A stretch of 64,000 nt of DNA from Saccharina japonica (taxonomy: Eukaryota > Sar > Phaeophyceae > Laminariales > Laminariaceae): assembly GCA_008828725.1 (NCBI GenBank), contig MEHQ01002414.1, positions 141,059-205,058 of the forward strand. The letters run 5' to 3'. The notes under the pieces were generated by a model. The model saw only the letters and a program-made list of their open reading frames with translations. It was not told where the DNA came from and searched no databases. Position 1 is the first letter of the stretch. Each line of letters begins with the position of its first letter. Of this stretch, positions 41,801-47,837 are shown in pieces. The position numbers were made by a program, and so were the translations under genes.

Positions 41801-43698
41801 GCACGGTCATTTTCCCGCCCGCCCCTTGATGCATACCGCCTCCTTTCTTGCTCGCGTAGCACTCCTCGAACAGACATCCATGGATTAAAGCGTCGGTATT
41901 CTCGGACTGTCGATAAACAACGGCGGTGTTAAGGACGGGGGCGTAGGGACAAAATGGTGGCCCATGGTGTTTGTTGGGGTTGGCAAGGGATGGCCTGCTA
42001 GGTGACTACTCTGTCAGTAGCTGGTTGTAAATCATGAAACATGCGAGATTATTTATCCTCCGAATAACAGCTTTGCAGAAGCCACACGTTTTCGTTGGAA
42101 GGTTGCGTCACACACAGATTCGGAACGACAAGGATCCATCGGTGCGTCTGTTAATGCCGTGTTGCTCTATCACGGCTATTGAGTAGTTCATAGTAGTGTC
42201 TGGGATAGAACGCGCAGAACACCGCAAGAGCCAAACTCTAATTTAAGGCCTGGAGAGCGCGGTGTGTATGTATATATAGTCGCAGTCGCGCTCTGCCCTA
42301 GGGGAAATAACGCGTCATCCGATATTTGTGCCTTGGCGGGCTTGCCCTTCTCGTATCAATTCAAAATCTAATATATGACAATCCAAGACATCACTTAGGT
42401 ATTACCTACGAGGCACTCTATATATATAGCAAACACAAATACAACCCAACCACACGTCGACCACAGAGAGGGTGGTTCATGCCGCCACCTCATTCTACAC
42501 TTGCTACGGTATGGGTAGCGCGTACCTTCGGAGAGGCTCGGTCTCAAAGGGGATCCGTGAAACCGGTCGACAACCCATAGATGAGGAAAACCGCAGAAGG
42601 CGGTACCGATCAGACTCAATATGCGTACAAAATACATGAGACCCTCAAACGCTACTCACTAGCTCCGTCAGGCAGAAATTCCTCAGCTAAAACACAGTAA
42701 AATCGTGCCACGACAGCACGGCTCCTCTGACAAAAGTGGAGCAGATGCGATTTTTGAATACAAACGTCTACCAGTGCGGGGATAACCAACGCGGACACCG
42801 TACCCACATTAATGCCACCGCCTGAGTCGTCCGCGTCATCTCCAACATTCGCTTGGAACCCCGCCTCGCAACGCTTGAACACAGAGTTGACTGCGACCAG
42901 TGTCGACTCGTTCGCGAATATACCGCCGCCCGCGAACTCGGCGAAGTTGTCCTCGAACACGCAAGACGTGACCGTAATGTTTGATTGATAGGCGTAGATC
43001 CCTCCCCCGCTCGCCGTCGGGAAGTCAGTAGAGTTGGTTACGTATCCGCCGCGAATGACCATATTTTCAAGGAAGAGCAGCCCACCGTCGACGAAAAACA
43101 TTGGGCCGAAGGGGATGCTCTCGTTGCGGGAAATGTCCGACGGTGCAACGCCCACTGCCGCAGCGGTAAGCCCACGGGGAATCGCTAGCGCTGCGGTCAG
43201 ATCATCGACTCCACCCCCCCTGATGTTGCTGCTGCTCTCTGCGGTAGACACGGAGCCAGAAGCATCGGTAGGGCCAGTGTCCCCCATGATATGTACCGTC
43301 GTGCCCAGGCCAATGTGGATGGTTCCGGGTACAGTTACGTTGCCTGACCAGAAGACCTCGAACGCTCCGTCCTCGCAGTTGAACATGGTGAGGTTGACGC
43401 CGTTAGTGGGAGTGACAGACACACTCACGGTTCTTTCTCCTGCCGTGATATTTCCTGTCACGCACGGCGCAGCCAAAGCTCCGAACCCCACACCCTTTAT
43501 TAGACCTGCTCCGTCGAACATTGGCCACACGAGGATGGCCGCGAAGAGGAACCATAAGCCAGCTGCGACAGGGTGTCGGACACGGCGGCAGTAAGAGCCA
43601 CAGTGGGCTGCCCCAACCCCCGCTCTTTCAATGACAGTTTGCCCCGGACCCTTCGGTGGTCGCCGATACCGCCTTGGAGCACGTTCTTCACCAGTCAT
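2712..43698 (-). CDS. 26-exon gene: 2,005-aa beta-helix / EGF / Cys-rich multi-pass membrane protein
   Basis: I assembled this gene by hand from 26 exons, listed below as separate entries. Joined, they give 6,018 nt with one ATG, no internal stop and a TAA at 2712-2714. All 25 introns are GT-AG, and the first 24 exons sum to exactly 1,890 codons. Layout by residue: cytosolic basic N-terminus 1-42, hydrophobic anchor about 44-62, beta-helix about 200-770, EGF-like about 820-850, Ser/Thr linker about 865-925, Ig-like about 940-1040, Cys-rich 1047-1140, first membrane span 1143-1168, Ser-rich loop 1170-1440, multi-pass domain 1445-1945 with a Ser/Thr insertion at about 1530-1690, acidic tail 1954-2005. 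The beta-helix resembles Chlamydia-type Pmp repeats; the Cys-rich and membrane parts resemble large brown-algal and oomycete surface proteins. Role (receptor, channel or adhesion) is inference. An extra phase-neutral exon inside a long intron cannot be excluded. The start is the first in-frame ATG, with A at -3. Confidence 0.88.
3714..3985 (+). mobile_element. family M MITE-like element in intron 25
   Basis: The left end cgtgctacgatagaggt and right end acctctgtcgtatcacatg form terminal inverted repeats. Internal family motifs: ggctgaaacgttttctgaacgat, gctcctt, atcgtccgactttcagt, ggtcatggggttgttcatc, tatggagctcctcaag and gagctc. No coding capacity. Confidence 0.75.
5049..5237 (-). CDS. exon 25 (residues 1891-1953): last membrane spans
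   Basis: 63 codons, phase 0: CAACAAG|GGATGC to TTTTCAG|GTTCGG. It encodes GCLVIFFTNFLALMIKAEVA, DEDSAGSAIYSVVLIMVNVM and FFLSIWWNTW..., two hydrophobic spans, then IKLTFTRRGFQ. The frame stays open past the donor to a stop at 4863, but the composition turns non-coding there, and exon 26 begins in the matching phase. Confidence 0.9.
6653..6716 (-). CDS. exon 24 (residues 1869-1890)
   Basis: A 64-nt exon: GTTCAG|CTTGCT to ACG|GTGAGC. It encodes LLAFELQRPHIDNLEVQLYR plus T, the continuation of the VFAFA span and a short polar loop with RPH.D conserved in the family as I know it. Confidence 0.92.
6937..7197 (+). mobile_element. family M MITE-like element in intron 23
   Basis: The ends gacgcgtgctacgatcgaag and cacctctatcgtagcacgcgtc are near-perfect inverted repeats. 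Internal motifs match the family: ggttgaaacggtttctgaatgat, ggggctccat, tttcagtctcgtgttgcaat, gggttgttaatcg, tagcacttttgttttcatcc. Confidence 0.82.
7240..7343 (-). CDS. exon 23 (residues 1835-1868)
   Basis: The acceptor is CGGCAG|GTGTTT and the donor GCCAG|GTAAGC, a near-consensus site. It encodes VFECLRRLVLTGLLVFLVPD and then TPGQVAFSCVFAFA. ECLRRL..TGLLVF marks the amphipathic start of a membrane span. Two trailing bases join exon 24 as Ser. Confidence 0.94.
8067..8159 (-). CDS. exon 22 (residues 1804-1834)
   Basis: 31 codons, phase 0: CTCGCAG|CGTGAG to TACGAG|GTGATC. It encodes REKIKKRGKDQSIAPTSFLW followed by NAYYPNRYYYE. The FLW..Y.P..Y.YE|VxE..RR motif crosses the junction to exon 23. 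Confidence 0.93.
8795..8907 (-). CDS. exon 21 (residues 1766-1803): YPLGIP span
   Basis: The acceptor is GTGCAG|ATCCCC and the donor GTG|GTAAGC. It encodes (Y)PLGIPAAFFFLLWR, then a hydrophilic loop INPPTDKVVKELRGTQHVV. The YP[VL]GIP motif at the start of a span is conserved in the family as I know it. Confidence 0.94.
10462..10594 (-). CDS. exon 20 (residues 1722-1765): membrane domain, QTFSCEAF motif
   Basis: The acceptor is CTGCAG|GTGTTC and the donor CTCT|GTGAGT. It encodes VFQTFSCEAFPEISKSFLRA followed by DLSIQCYT and YAAVMIFL. The F-x-C ... yL.aDlsi.C motif is the most recognisable signature of this membrane domain. The last T pairs with AT of exon 21 to give the Tyr of YPLGIP. Confidence 0.94.
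11468..11551 (-). CDS. exon 19 (residues 1694-1721): membrane domain
   Basis: 28 codons, phase 0 both ends: TTCCAG|GACCGT to GTG|GTGAGA. It encodes DRLRGLFARHTTM, then a span TLILLYLVYSQVSTV that continues as VFQTFSCEAF in exon 20. Too short to show up as a stand-alone reading frame. Confidence 0.93.
12087..12642 (-). CDS. exon 18 (residues 1508-1693): membrane span plus 150-aa Ser/Thr insertion
   Basis: The acceptor is TTTAG|AATGG; the first A completes Leu with exon 17. The donor is AAAAG|GTAGGA. It starts with a span, MVTIGPPIVLGLLGVTFHIG, then carries a long hydrophilic segment rich in Ser, Thr, Asp and Glu that ends NADPEK. The insertion sits between two membrane spans, where most multi-pass proteins have short loops. 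Confidence 0.9.
12998..13320 (+). mobile_element. composite remnant of families M and N in intron 17
   Basis: It begins with gagcaacgccacggtagggg (family N left end), includes agacgcatgctacgg (family M left end) at about 13073, and finishes with ctttatcgtaacacgcctcc (family M right end). The order suggests nested or recombined copies, heavily decayed. Confidence 0.5.
14296..14435 (-). CDS. exon 17 (residues 1462-1507): membrane domain
   Basis: The acceptor is TACAG|TTTTCG and the donor CTGCT|GTGAGT. It encodes FSSITNVAYPPIYEKFLSII, then a hydrophobic segment around FSLDLAWILSAACL and NFYDKL. The pattern Q/A-F-S-S-I ... YP..Y..F ... LD ... C is shared by this membrane-domain family as I know it. 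Confidence 0.92.
15689..15790 (+). repeat. dispersed repeat shared with 0.2 kb
   Basis: It matches 225-320 motif by motif, including the terminal run of C (acacccccccctccccgctg). It lies in intron 16 of the large gene. Confidence 0.6.
16329..16640 (+). mobile_element. tRNA-derived SINE, copy 1 (intron 15/16 region, antisense to the gene)
   Basis: The head resembles a tRNA: a box-A-like tggtctaactggtagcc, then a box-B-like gggttcggttct 48 bp later. The acceptor halves do not pair, so it is not a working tRNA. The body continues with gacgagggaagaaagtgctg, ctcgcgataaaaatgcaagg, gaccccggatctgagttacg and ends in an A-rich tail after gaatgggatgg. Copy 2 on the opposite strand at 60 kb is about 90% identical by eye. 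It ends about 210 bp before the 23-nt micro-exon. Confidence 0.85.
16851..16873 (-). CDS. exon 16: 23-nt micro-exon (residues 1454-1461, VVWQISAA)
   Basis: The sequence GGGCAG|23 nt|GTAAGT encodes, with the last G of exon 15, V-V-W-Q-I-S-A-A. It converts phase 1 to phase 0, exactly what exons 15 and 17 need, and places WQI between KLKIV and FSSITN where this family has a WQI/YQI motif. Both splice sites are strong. It would be missed by standard gene prediction. Confidence 0.85.
17291..18146 (-). CDS. exon 15 (residues 1169-1453): long Ser-rich loop and start of multi-pass domain
   Basis: The acceptor is CTCCAG|ATCGGT and the donor ATAG|GTGCGG. It starts with IGGRGAVSS directly after the span. 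About 260 residues rich in Ser, Arg, Pro and Gly follow, with no Cys pattern, probably a disordered cytosolic loop. It ends with LPLSKLKIVI, the conserved entry into the membrane domain. The frame stays open 14 codons past the donor and by chance reads AWQI there; the micro-exon supplies the real VVWQI. Confidence 0.88.
18616..18764 (-). CDS. exon 14 (residues 1119-1168): last Cys unit and first membrane span
   Basis: The acceptor is GCGCAG|AGTGC and the donor CTG|GTGAGG, phase 0. It encodes CSVCAPGYGRGVSNECHRC, then an uninterrupted hydrophobic segment of about 24 residues (MLSILAIVAVFTLVVMALLV and on). This marks the end of the ectodomain. Confidence 0.9.
19551..19620 (-). CDS. exon 13 (residues 1096-1118): Cys-rich, CKGG ... 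GYRGP
   Basis: A 70-nt exon bounded by TGAAG|GACGCA and CCCG|GTGAGA. It encodes DACKGGINVTSVEDYCNDGY followed by RGP. The junctions give ECSNE|DACKGG upstream and GYRGP-E-CSVC downstream, matching the C..C.GG...YC.xGY.GP.C..C spacing of GCC2/GCC3-like units. Confidence 0.87.
21238..21491 (+). mobile_element. family M MITE-like element in intron 12
   Basis: The ends gacgcatgctacgggagaggt and acctctatcgcaatacgcgtc are inverted repeats. The interior has drifted but keeps ggttaaggagctccgtcgtc and cagaaacaaa. Confidence 0.72.
22709..22816 (-). CDS. exon 12 (residues 1060-1095): Cys-rich, PGFWRA motif
   Basis: 36 codons, phase 0 at both ends: CACAG|GGAGTG to GAG|GTGTGT. It encodes GVECDEPGATIHALPVDPGFW and RAALNATFIRECSNE. 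The V-D/E-P-G-[FY]-W-R-A motif followed by a Cys is, to my knowledge, a recurrent feature before the C..C..Y units in stramenopile surface proteins. Confidence 0.88.
23375..23612 (-). CDS. exon 11 (residues 980-1059): Ig-like end and first Cys pair
   Basis: The acceptor is CTGCAG|CATCAA; the first base completes Ser with exon 10, giving PGE-S-INLRV. The donor is AGG|GTGAGT. The segment reads as alternating beta strands (VTLPSSGFDGNASVTFEADG, FDVTFFHC) and ends with ACKLCGD, the first CxxC of the Cys-rich region. Confidence 0.88.
24868..25271 (-). CDS. exon 10 (residues 846-979): Ser/Thr linker and Ig-like segment
   Basis: The acceptor is TATCAG|AGGTGC and the donor GAGAG|GTGCGT. It opens with RCVNGG, which closes the EGF-like unit. 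A run of Ser and Thr from a trinucleotide-rich stretch follows (about residues 885-915), probably a glycosylated stalk. It ends with VIWNVLALP and DWTIFPSSGLLLPGE, a pattern seen in ASH- or BACON-type Ig-like domains (W.I.P.SG.L.PGE). That domain name is inference. Confidence 0.88.
25848..26389 (+). mobile_element. family M element split by a family N insertion (intron 9)
   Basis: The left end gacacgttctacgacagaggt and right end cacctctatcgtagtatgtgtc are inverted repeats 540 bp apart, twice the usual length. The excess is the family N element at 25947-26179. The M motifs resume after it with tcatcgggtagtctagcac, ttttgttttcctccaaaac and gaggtatagagctcct. Confidence 0.8.
25947..26179 (+). mobile_element. 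family N MITE-like element, nested in family M
   Basis: The ends cccacggtaggggc and acccctaccgtggg are inverted repeats. Inside are ctgagctcctcacatgagga, ctcacccgaaacat, cgcgcaaccc and cacgtgagcagctcaacc. A related copy is at 38390-38620. Confidence 0.78.
27781..28001 (-). CDS. exon 9 (residues 772-845): acidic linker and EGF-like unit
   Basis: The acceptor is ACACAG|ACTTGG after a long CT-rich tract; the donor is CAG|GTATTC, phase 0. It carries an Asp/Ser-rich stretch (DDVDGVDSSSSDSSD) and then a Cys pattern CSEDHECVQGDLGVYCEC that continues as RCVNGG in exon 10, which fits an EGF-like domain split by an intron. Confidence 0.86.
28624..28756 (-). CDS. exon 8 (residues 728-771): last beta-helix rungs
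   Basis: The acceptor is TTCAAG|GCGG and the donor AATT|GTGAGT, a strong site. Content: AVVFSEGKLFLDDCDFSGST and VVIRNTVLGDNN. The frame is also open upstream of the acceptor, so the 5' edge rests on phase agreement with exon 7 and the pyrimidine tract. The final T pairs with AC of exon 9 to make Tyr. Confidence 0.8.
29164..29424 (+). mobile_element. family M MITE-like element in intron 7
   Basis: Left end acgcgcgctaggataaaggt, right end cacctctatcgtagcgcatgcg. The interior keeps atcgttcgaactttcagtct, aggtcatgaggttgttcatc, ttttcctccacaatcagttt and tccttaagtgaggacctcag. Confidence 0.78.
29579..29686 (-). CDS. exon 7 (residues 692-727): beta-helix
   Basis: 36 codons between GCGCAG|GTGTTG and GAGAG|GTCTGT, phase 0 at both ends. 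It encodes VLFNDSTESS followed by a Lys-rich segment and SFVGFQGE, which reads into exon 8 as GE|AVVFSEG. The donor GTCTGT is weaker than the others in the gene but is the only one in phase that keeps the rung spacing. Confidence 0.78.
30167..30278 (-). CDS. exon 6 (residues 654-691): beta-helix
   Basis: The acceptor is CCAG|ATACGC. The donor chosen is CAG|GTGCGA (phase 0) because it restores frame with exon 7 and continues the helix as ETYQ|VLFND. A second possible donor, TTG|GTGAAA at 29996, would leave phase 2 and break the frame with every acceptor found downstream. The rung LVDNTVARGAAVFVTE is visible. Confidence 0.82.
30327..30593 (+). mobile_element. family M MITE-like element in intron 5, degenerate
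   Basis: Left end agcacgctacgttagggag, right end cgtgctatccgcatcgaaaca followed by tgcgtc. The interior is poorly conserved (ctaaggagccctgttggttc, agaaaacaaat). Confidence 0.55.
31920..32122 (-). CDS. exon 5 (residues 587-653): beta-helix
   Basis: A short open stretch of 67 codons plus two bases, bounded by CCAG|ATAACC and CTAT|GTGAGG. It contains FTKNVADFGGFLYKEGEG and a GGAIYAVED rung. The stop codon comes directly after the donor, which supports the junction. Its two trailing bases plus the first base of exon 6 encode Ile, giving LAGPAIYARDD. It lies 3.8 kb from exon 4, the longest intron of the gene. Confidence 0.9.
33605..34425 (+). mobile_element. 0.82-kb palindromic-end element A in intron 4
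   Basis: Left end aactgccaaaag ... gatatacctgatcc and right end gtgtacctgattttggctaa agccc are imperfect inverted repeats of about 55 bp built around a palindromic caggtgtacctg core. The interior has no reading frame of note. An inverted homologous copy lies at 59363-60433. The end architecture is shared with the shorter elements at 47149 and 60444, so all four look like one superfamily. Confidence 0.8.
35947..36222 (-). CDS. exon 4 (residues 495-586): beta-helix
   Basis: The acceptor is ACAG|GAGGGG and the donor AAAG|GTGGGA; both are phase 0 and the exon is 92 codons. Rungs FIDNHADNTGGVIMAG, YQGNRASDGGVVYVGSG and FSENKASNFGGAFFVGED are the most regular in the gene, with about 23-25 residues per turn. 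It joins seamlessly to exon 5 as GILK|ITGGSFTKN. Confidence 0.92.
37277..37549 (-). CDS. exon 3 (residues 404-494): beta-helix
   Basis: The exon begins inside a run of eight G; the acceptor AG uses the first G, leaving seven in the exon. Frame and phase (0 to 0, 91 codons) then match both neighbours. The rungs GGVIAM, FAMNTAELGSAGVVSVG, FKGNVCGEDGGVFGG and FRDNFADS form an unbroken series. The pyrimidine tract lies about 40 nt upstream with no earlier AG. The donor is TCG|GTGGGT. The G-run makes this acceptor sensitive to slippage or miscalled length. Confidence 0.88.
38390..38620 (+). mobile_element. family N MITE-like element in intron 2
   Basis: The ends ccacggtaggggt and ctgtaccgtggg are inverted repeats. 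The interior shares tctgagctcctcacatgagg, ctcgcccggcgcatatcttc, tgttcgcgcaaccc and cttgacgagctcagcc with the copy at 25947. Confidence 0.75.
39830..40143 (-). CDS. exon 2 (residues 299-403): beta-helix
   Basis: The acceptor is ACAG|AG and the two exon bases complete a Glu codon, giving GGGINVEDEVGEG across the junction. Rungs FADNHAGRKGGAVSVGSG and FEDNYCGNK are visible. The donor is AAG|GTGAAT, phase 0. Coding composition stops sharply at the donor: the frame continues into an Arg/Thr-rich run and then AT-rich DNA. Confidence 0.9.
42804..43698 (-). CDS. exon 1 (residues 1-298): anchor and start of beta-helix
   Basis: The ATG at 43696-43698 is the first in-frame ATG after the upstream stop and has A at -3. 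Residues 1-42 are rich in Arg and Lys. A hydrophobic stretch at about 44-62 (AAGLWFLFAAILVWP core) fits a signal anchor or a late signal peptide. Many N-x-S/T sites follow, as expected for a secreted ectodomain. Two beta-helix rungs are clear, with GGGIYA at 231-236 and FEDNFAEFAGGGIFA at 248-262. The exon ends one base into codon 299, at G|GTACGG. Family knowledge: the GG-[AI] plus F-x-x-N spacing is that of polymorphic-outer-membrane-protein-like repeats. Confidence 0.9.
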
Positions 43699-45632
43699 CG
43701 TTGCGATACTTGCGCAGCTACAGACAGGAGCGCGTCGTTTAAGCGCGGCGATGAACGTAGGTATTATCGCCAAGGGTGACGCGACGTTTGAGCAAGGGCC
43801 GCTGCCCTCTAACGACAGCCAGCAAGACAAAGGTCTTTGACCTGGTATTCAGAAATGAAGGATAAGCAGGCAGGGAGGAGGGCGGGAGGGCGGGTAGGTG
43901 CTGGCGTGTCACGAACGGGTCGAGACGAGGGGGGTGCATACCCCAACGATCAGCCAGCCGCCGAATTATCTACCGGCCGGTTTAGGGGAGTCCTGTACCG
44001 TTCAGCACACCCTCCTTTCCAGACAGACGGCATGCCTGGCTGAATGTGAATCTGTATTGTTCCACCTCCGAGAGCAATGATGAAAATATTACAAACGACT
44101 TGAATTAGTGTGAATTGTGACACAATGGCTTGGTCTGTTTTTTTGACAATATATGTTTTCGTACAGGCGCAATTCGGCACAAATCGACGAGGGAACAATC
44201 GGCTAACATCTACTCGTCATAAACAATACAAGGCACGTCCCTTCTTGTAGAGAGGAGAACGGCAGGGAGCGTGCTAGGGTTCTAGATATAATATGTTAAA
44301 CGAAAGAGACACCCGAAATTCAAAGTATAAAACAAAGACATAAGCTAGGGCTGGGTACTGGCGCAATGTATATATCTGTAAGGGAGGTGGCACTATGCTG
44401 ATTTCGCAAAAGGGGGCGCGAAATACCTCAAAGGGTGGACGAACCTAATCCACACTGCTGCTGTTCCTCTAGTTAATACACTTGAATAAGTTTGTCTACA
44501 TTTACCGTCTAGGACGTACACGCAAAGGGCGACCCGATACACGAGCTCATCCGTTCCAAACTTGCACTCGTTCAGTGTTGTTGACAATTGAGTTGTTGTC
44601 TGCTTGGGAGTTATTTGGCGACGCCTGCACAAACAACTTGGTGCGTATCAAAGCAGGAAATAGTGCATGTGTAATGTATATTGTACCATTGGGATTTACG
44701 TGCGTGGGTGAAATGAAAATCATCTACAGTACTACTTACTGTCTTCGACTAAATGTTTATTGTATTTAAACCAATCATTGTTAAAATTTCCAGACATTAC
44801 TCCTATAGCTAGTGTCCACTACATGCAATATCATGGTAACCGTGCGGCATCTATACCCGTTTAGCTCATTCACGATAACCTACGACACAACGTCCTTTTT
44901 ATCAAGATAATCGATACAGATCCAAGGCATTACATAGGCCAAGCCTATGCACAGGCTGATTCAAGCTGAACGACCAAACAACGTCAAGAGTCGGAAGTTC
45001 TCTCCGTTTGCGGGGAGCAGGTCCGTAATTTGCGTGCACGTGTTCTGTGTTCTATTTGTATTATCTGTCTTAACCCTTTAAATTACGAATTTTTTGTTTC
45101 ATTTTTTCATTCAGGTTTTGTTTTTGTTTCAGGATTTAGATTTGGGGGCCTCAGGGAACCCCAAAATCCCGACGACTTTTTTTAGAAAAAACACCCTTCG
45201 CCTAGGCCTCGAAAGGAATTCAAAGAACTCGTGAATTTATATTTCAGGACCTATCTAAACAGATCGGGGGGGGGGGGGGGGCATTTGGGCTTTCGTGCGC
45301 AACATATAAAGCGTAATTTGCAGTTGCCTGGTTCACCCATTAATAGTGCCTGCCAACAATCAGCTCGGGACGCAATAACCAACTCCATACTACGTAGCGT
45401 TTACAACTAGCCGCTTCAGCCGAATGGTGCAGTGACCATCACTTGAACAAAAGAGATCGTCGAAAAAATATCTCGAACAATTTTCAGATGTGTGAAGGCG
45501 CGGTCTGCGTCAGGCAGTAAGAGTAGGCCGCTAAACCAAATATAGCGCCTACTTAATTCGGGGAACCATAGTAAATTGGACCCAATTTTGTTAGTAAAAA
45601 TAGGTAAATATATATATAGGGTTTTGTGTGTA
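43699..45632 (-). promoter_or_regulatory. 5' flank of the large gene
   Basis: On the minus strand the frame upstream of the ATG stays open for 44 codons without another ATG, then closes; this is probably 5' UTR. A G-rich purine tract (ggcaggga, ggcgggagggcgggtagg) lies at 43866-43900. I see no clear TATA box or initiator that would fix a start site, and no other gene up to the family M element. Confidence 0.35.
45266..45281 (+). repeat. 16-base poly(G) run
   Basis: An uninterrupted run of G within an otherwise AT-rich stretch. The exact length may be uncertain in sequence data. Confidence 0.8.
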
Positions 45633-45881
45633 GGCGCGTGCTACGGTAGAGGTATCACTGTTTGGCTGAATCGTTTTCTGAAAGGTCGGGCTCCTTAACC
45701 CAAATTCGTCCGACTTTCGTTTTTCTGACGAATATTGTTTCTGAGTATACCTCGGTCATGAGATTTCTCATCCGGCAGCACTTTTATTTCCCTCCAAAAA
45801 TCATATTTTTCGTTGAGGTATGGCGCTCCTCAAGTGAGGAGCTGAGAAAAAAACATGGTACACCTCTATCGTAACATGCGT
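45633..45881 (+). mobile_element. family M MITE-like element, best preserved copy
   Basis: The ends ggcgcgtgctacggtagaggt and acacctctatcgtaacatgcg form inverted repeats of about 20 bp. All internal family blocks are present in order: ggctgaatcgttttctgaa, gggctccttaacccaaattc, gtccgactttcg, ggtcatgagatttctcatcc, cacttttatttccctccaaa, gctcctcaagtgaggagctg. It lies outside the large gene. Confidence 0.85.
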
Positions 45882-46722
45882 CTGTATCGTAGGCCTCTAT
45901 TTACTATGGTTTCCTGTAATAGTCAGATCTCCGAATGTTATGTTTAGGCGATTTCTTCTGCAGATATGCCTTGAAGTGCCCACAACCGGCTCGATCAATA
46001 AAACAACAAGAATATAAGGAATTTCGAACGGAAGCGCCTGGCTGGTTTTGGCCTTTTTCAAGACCCGTGGTCGATCGGGACACATGGTGGGCGCTGTCGC
46101 CAGCCCTGAGACGGGCATTAATTCACCCTCTTCCACTTTTTATGACGATCAGTATGATATTAAATATGTGGCATTCAGGTAGATATTGCAAGCGGCATTC
46201 GAGTCTGGCAAGAAATAGGTTGATCAAATTCAACGAACCCATACATATGTACGATGCACACGATATATAATACAGTGTGGCAGTAGCGAAATAGGAACAC
46301 GTATATATGTACTATACATAAAATGATATATGTTTCCTGCTAACAGCACCCGAAAAACTTCAGAAATATTCTATTTTGGCTGTGTCTCGACTCTTTGTTT
46401 CTCTCCAATCCCAGCAAAAATACTTGAATCGAATCACCTGCGGAGCCAGCAGGTGCGAAGCAATACACTCTTAAAGTTCAAATTTGCAGTTATTCATAGC
46501 AAATAAAAGGGTTAAATGCCACACATTACTTTTTGAGGGGTTGCCAACACAAATGCATCACCACATGACATGCATGCCTCATACAATACAAGACACCTAA
46601 TAAGAAACAGGCTAATAAGAAAGCCAGGCTGAGATTTAGAGGAAAATGTAAAATTATGGAGTCGGTATCTTGAAATTAGTGTACAAAGTACCCTCTCTCA
46701 AATAAGAAATCCAGTTTGGACT

Positions 46723-47837
46723 AGGGATGTACACCAACTCTTTTTCGGTGTTGATTTGATTGTTGATTAATTTGTCCAAATCGTGTTGATTTAATCATGA
46801 TTAGTTGATTAGTATCAACACAATCAACTACACGATGATGTGATTAATAATCATGATTATCGGTTGATTGTTGATGGTTTTCACGGTTACACCACAAAAC
46901 GCCTCTTTTTTATTCAAAAATAATCAACTAATCATGATTAATTTCAATAATCAACTAATCATTGATTAGTTAATTTGTGGCAATGTGCGCCGGGAACAAA
47001 AACATATTCGGTTACATCACAAAACGCCCCTTTTTTATTCAAAAATTATCAACTAATCATGATTATGTTCAATAATCAACTAATCATCACTAGTTGATTT
47101 ATAATCAACAATCAACAAGAATTAATCACATCACGTGATTAAAAATAAGGGCAGCGGCCAAAAAAAGGTATACCTGGTCCGTTTGCGGCCAATAACAGGT
47201 ACATACTTAAAATCAAGTAAAAAACGCACTCCACGTGCCCTGCCATTGGTCCAAAACTCGTTGTACCGGTTTTTGCCGCTTTAAAACCCAGGTATACCTG
47301 ATTTTGTCTACTCTGCTTGACTTTCACCTTTTTTTGTCGTTTTTAAGCCAATCAGAAGCCCTTCGTAAATCCACCCTATGCCCCCTATACAAATGCCGAC
47401 GTACGCGGAGACCCCCTTGCCCCTTCGCACCTCGAACTACATGCCACTCGAGCGACACACATATACTTATCTGCCTGCACACCTCCGCCGAAATAATACG
47501 AGATAGAAGGCTCCCCTTCGGGATTGTGGTTGACTTGGAATACCAGGGGTGTCGCAAGCTGAGAAGGGAACATGCAGCAGCAGGCGTTCGTTCCTCGTAC
47601 TATAAATAGCAGCTACTCGTATACGTAGCGGCCGGGCGAGCACAAAGAACATGAAAAACTCTACTTTTCGTTGCAAAGAACGACAGGTTCGTGGGGTGCG
47701 TTTTAAACTTGATTTTAGTATGTACCTGTTTTTGGCCCCGAACGGACCAGGTGTACCTGTTTTTGGCCGCTGCCCTAAAAATAATCACCAAAAATAATCA
47801 TAATCAACACGTGATTATGAGCTGATGTACATCCCTA
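46723..47837 (+). mobile_element. hAT-like MITE hosting element C
   Basis: The termini tagggatgtacacc and tgatgtacatcccta are inverted repeats. They are flanked by GTTTGGAC (46715-46722) and GTCTGGAC (47838-47845), an 8-bp target duplication with one mismatch, the size used by hAT transposases. The interior is very AT-rich, with many attaatcatgatta-type palindromes. Without element C and its duplication it would be 479 bp. Confidence 0.85.
47149..47775 (+). mobile_element. 627-bp Mutator-like MITE (element C) with 9-bp target duplication
   Basis: It begins gggcagcggccaaaaa and ends tttttggccgctgccc, long terminal inverted repeats extending through aggtatacctggtccgtttg, ggcc and caggtacatactt. 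It is flanked on both sides by TAAAAATAA (47140-47148 and 47776-47784), a perfect 9-bp duplication. That length is typical of Mutator-like elements. It is inserted in the hAT-like element 46723-47837. Confidence 0.88.

Noticed and set aside
43699-43830. Upstream extension of exon 1
   Set aside because: No ATG in frame; only non-ATG codons precede the Met at 43698.
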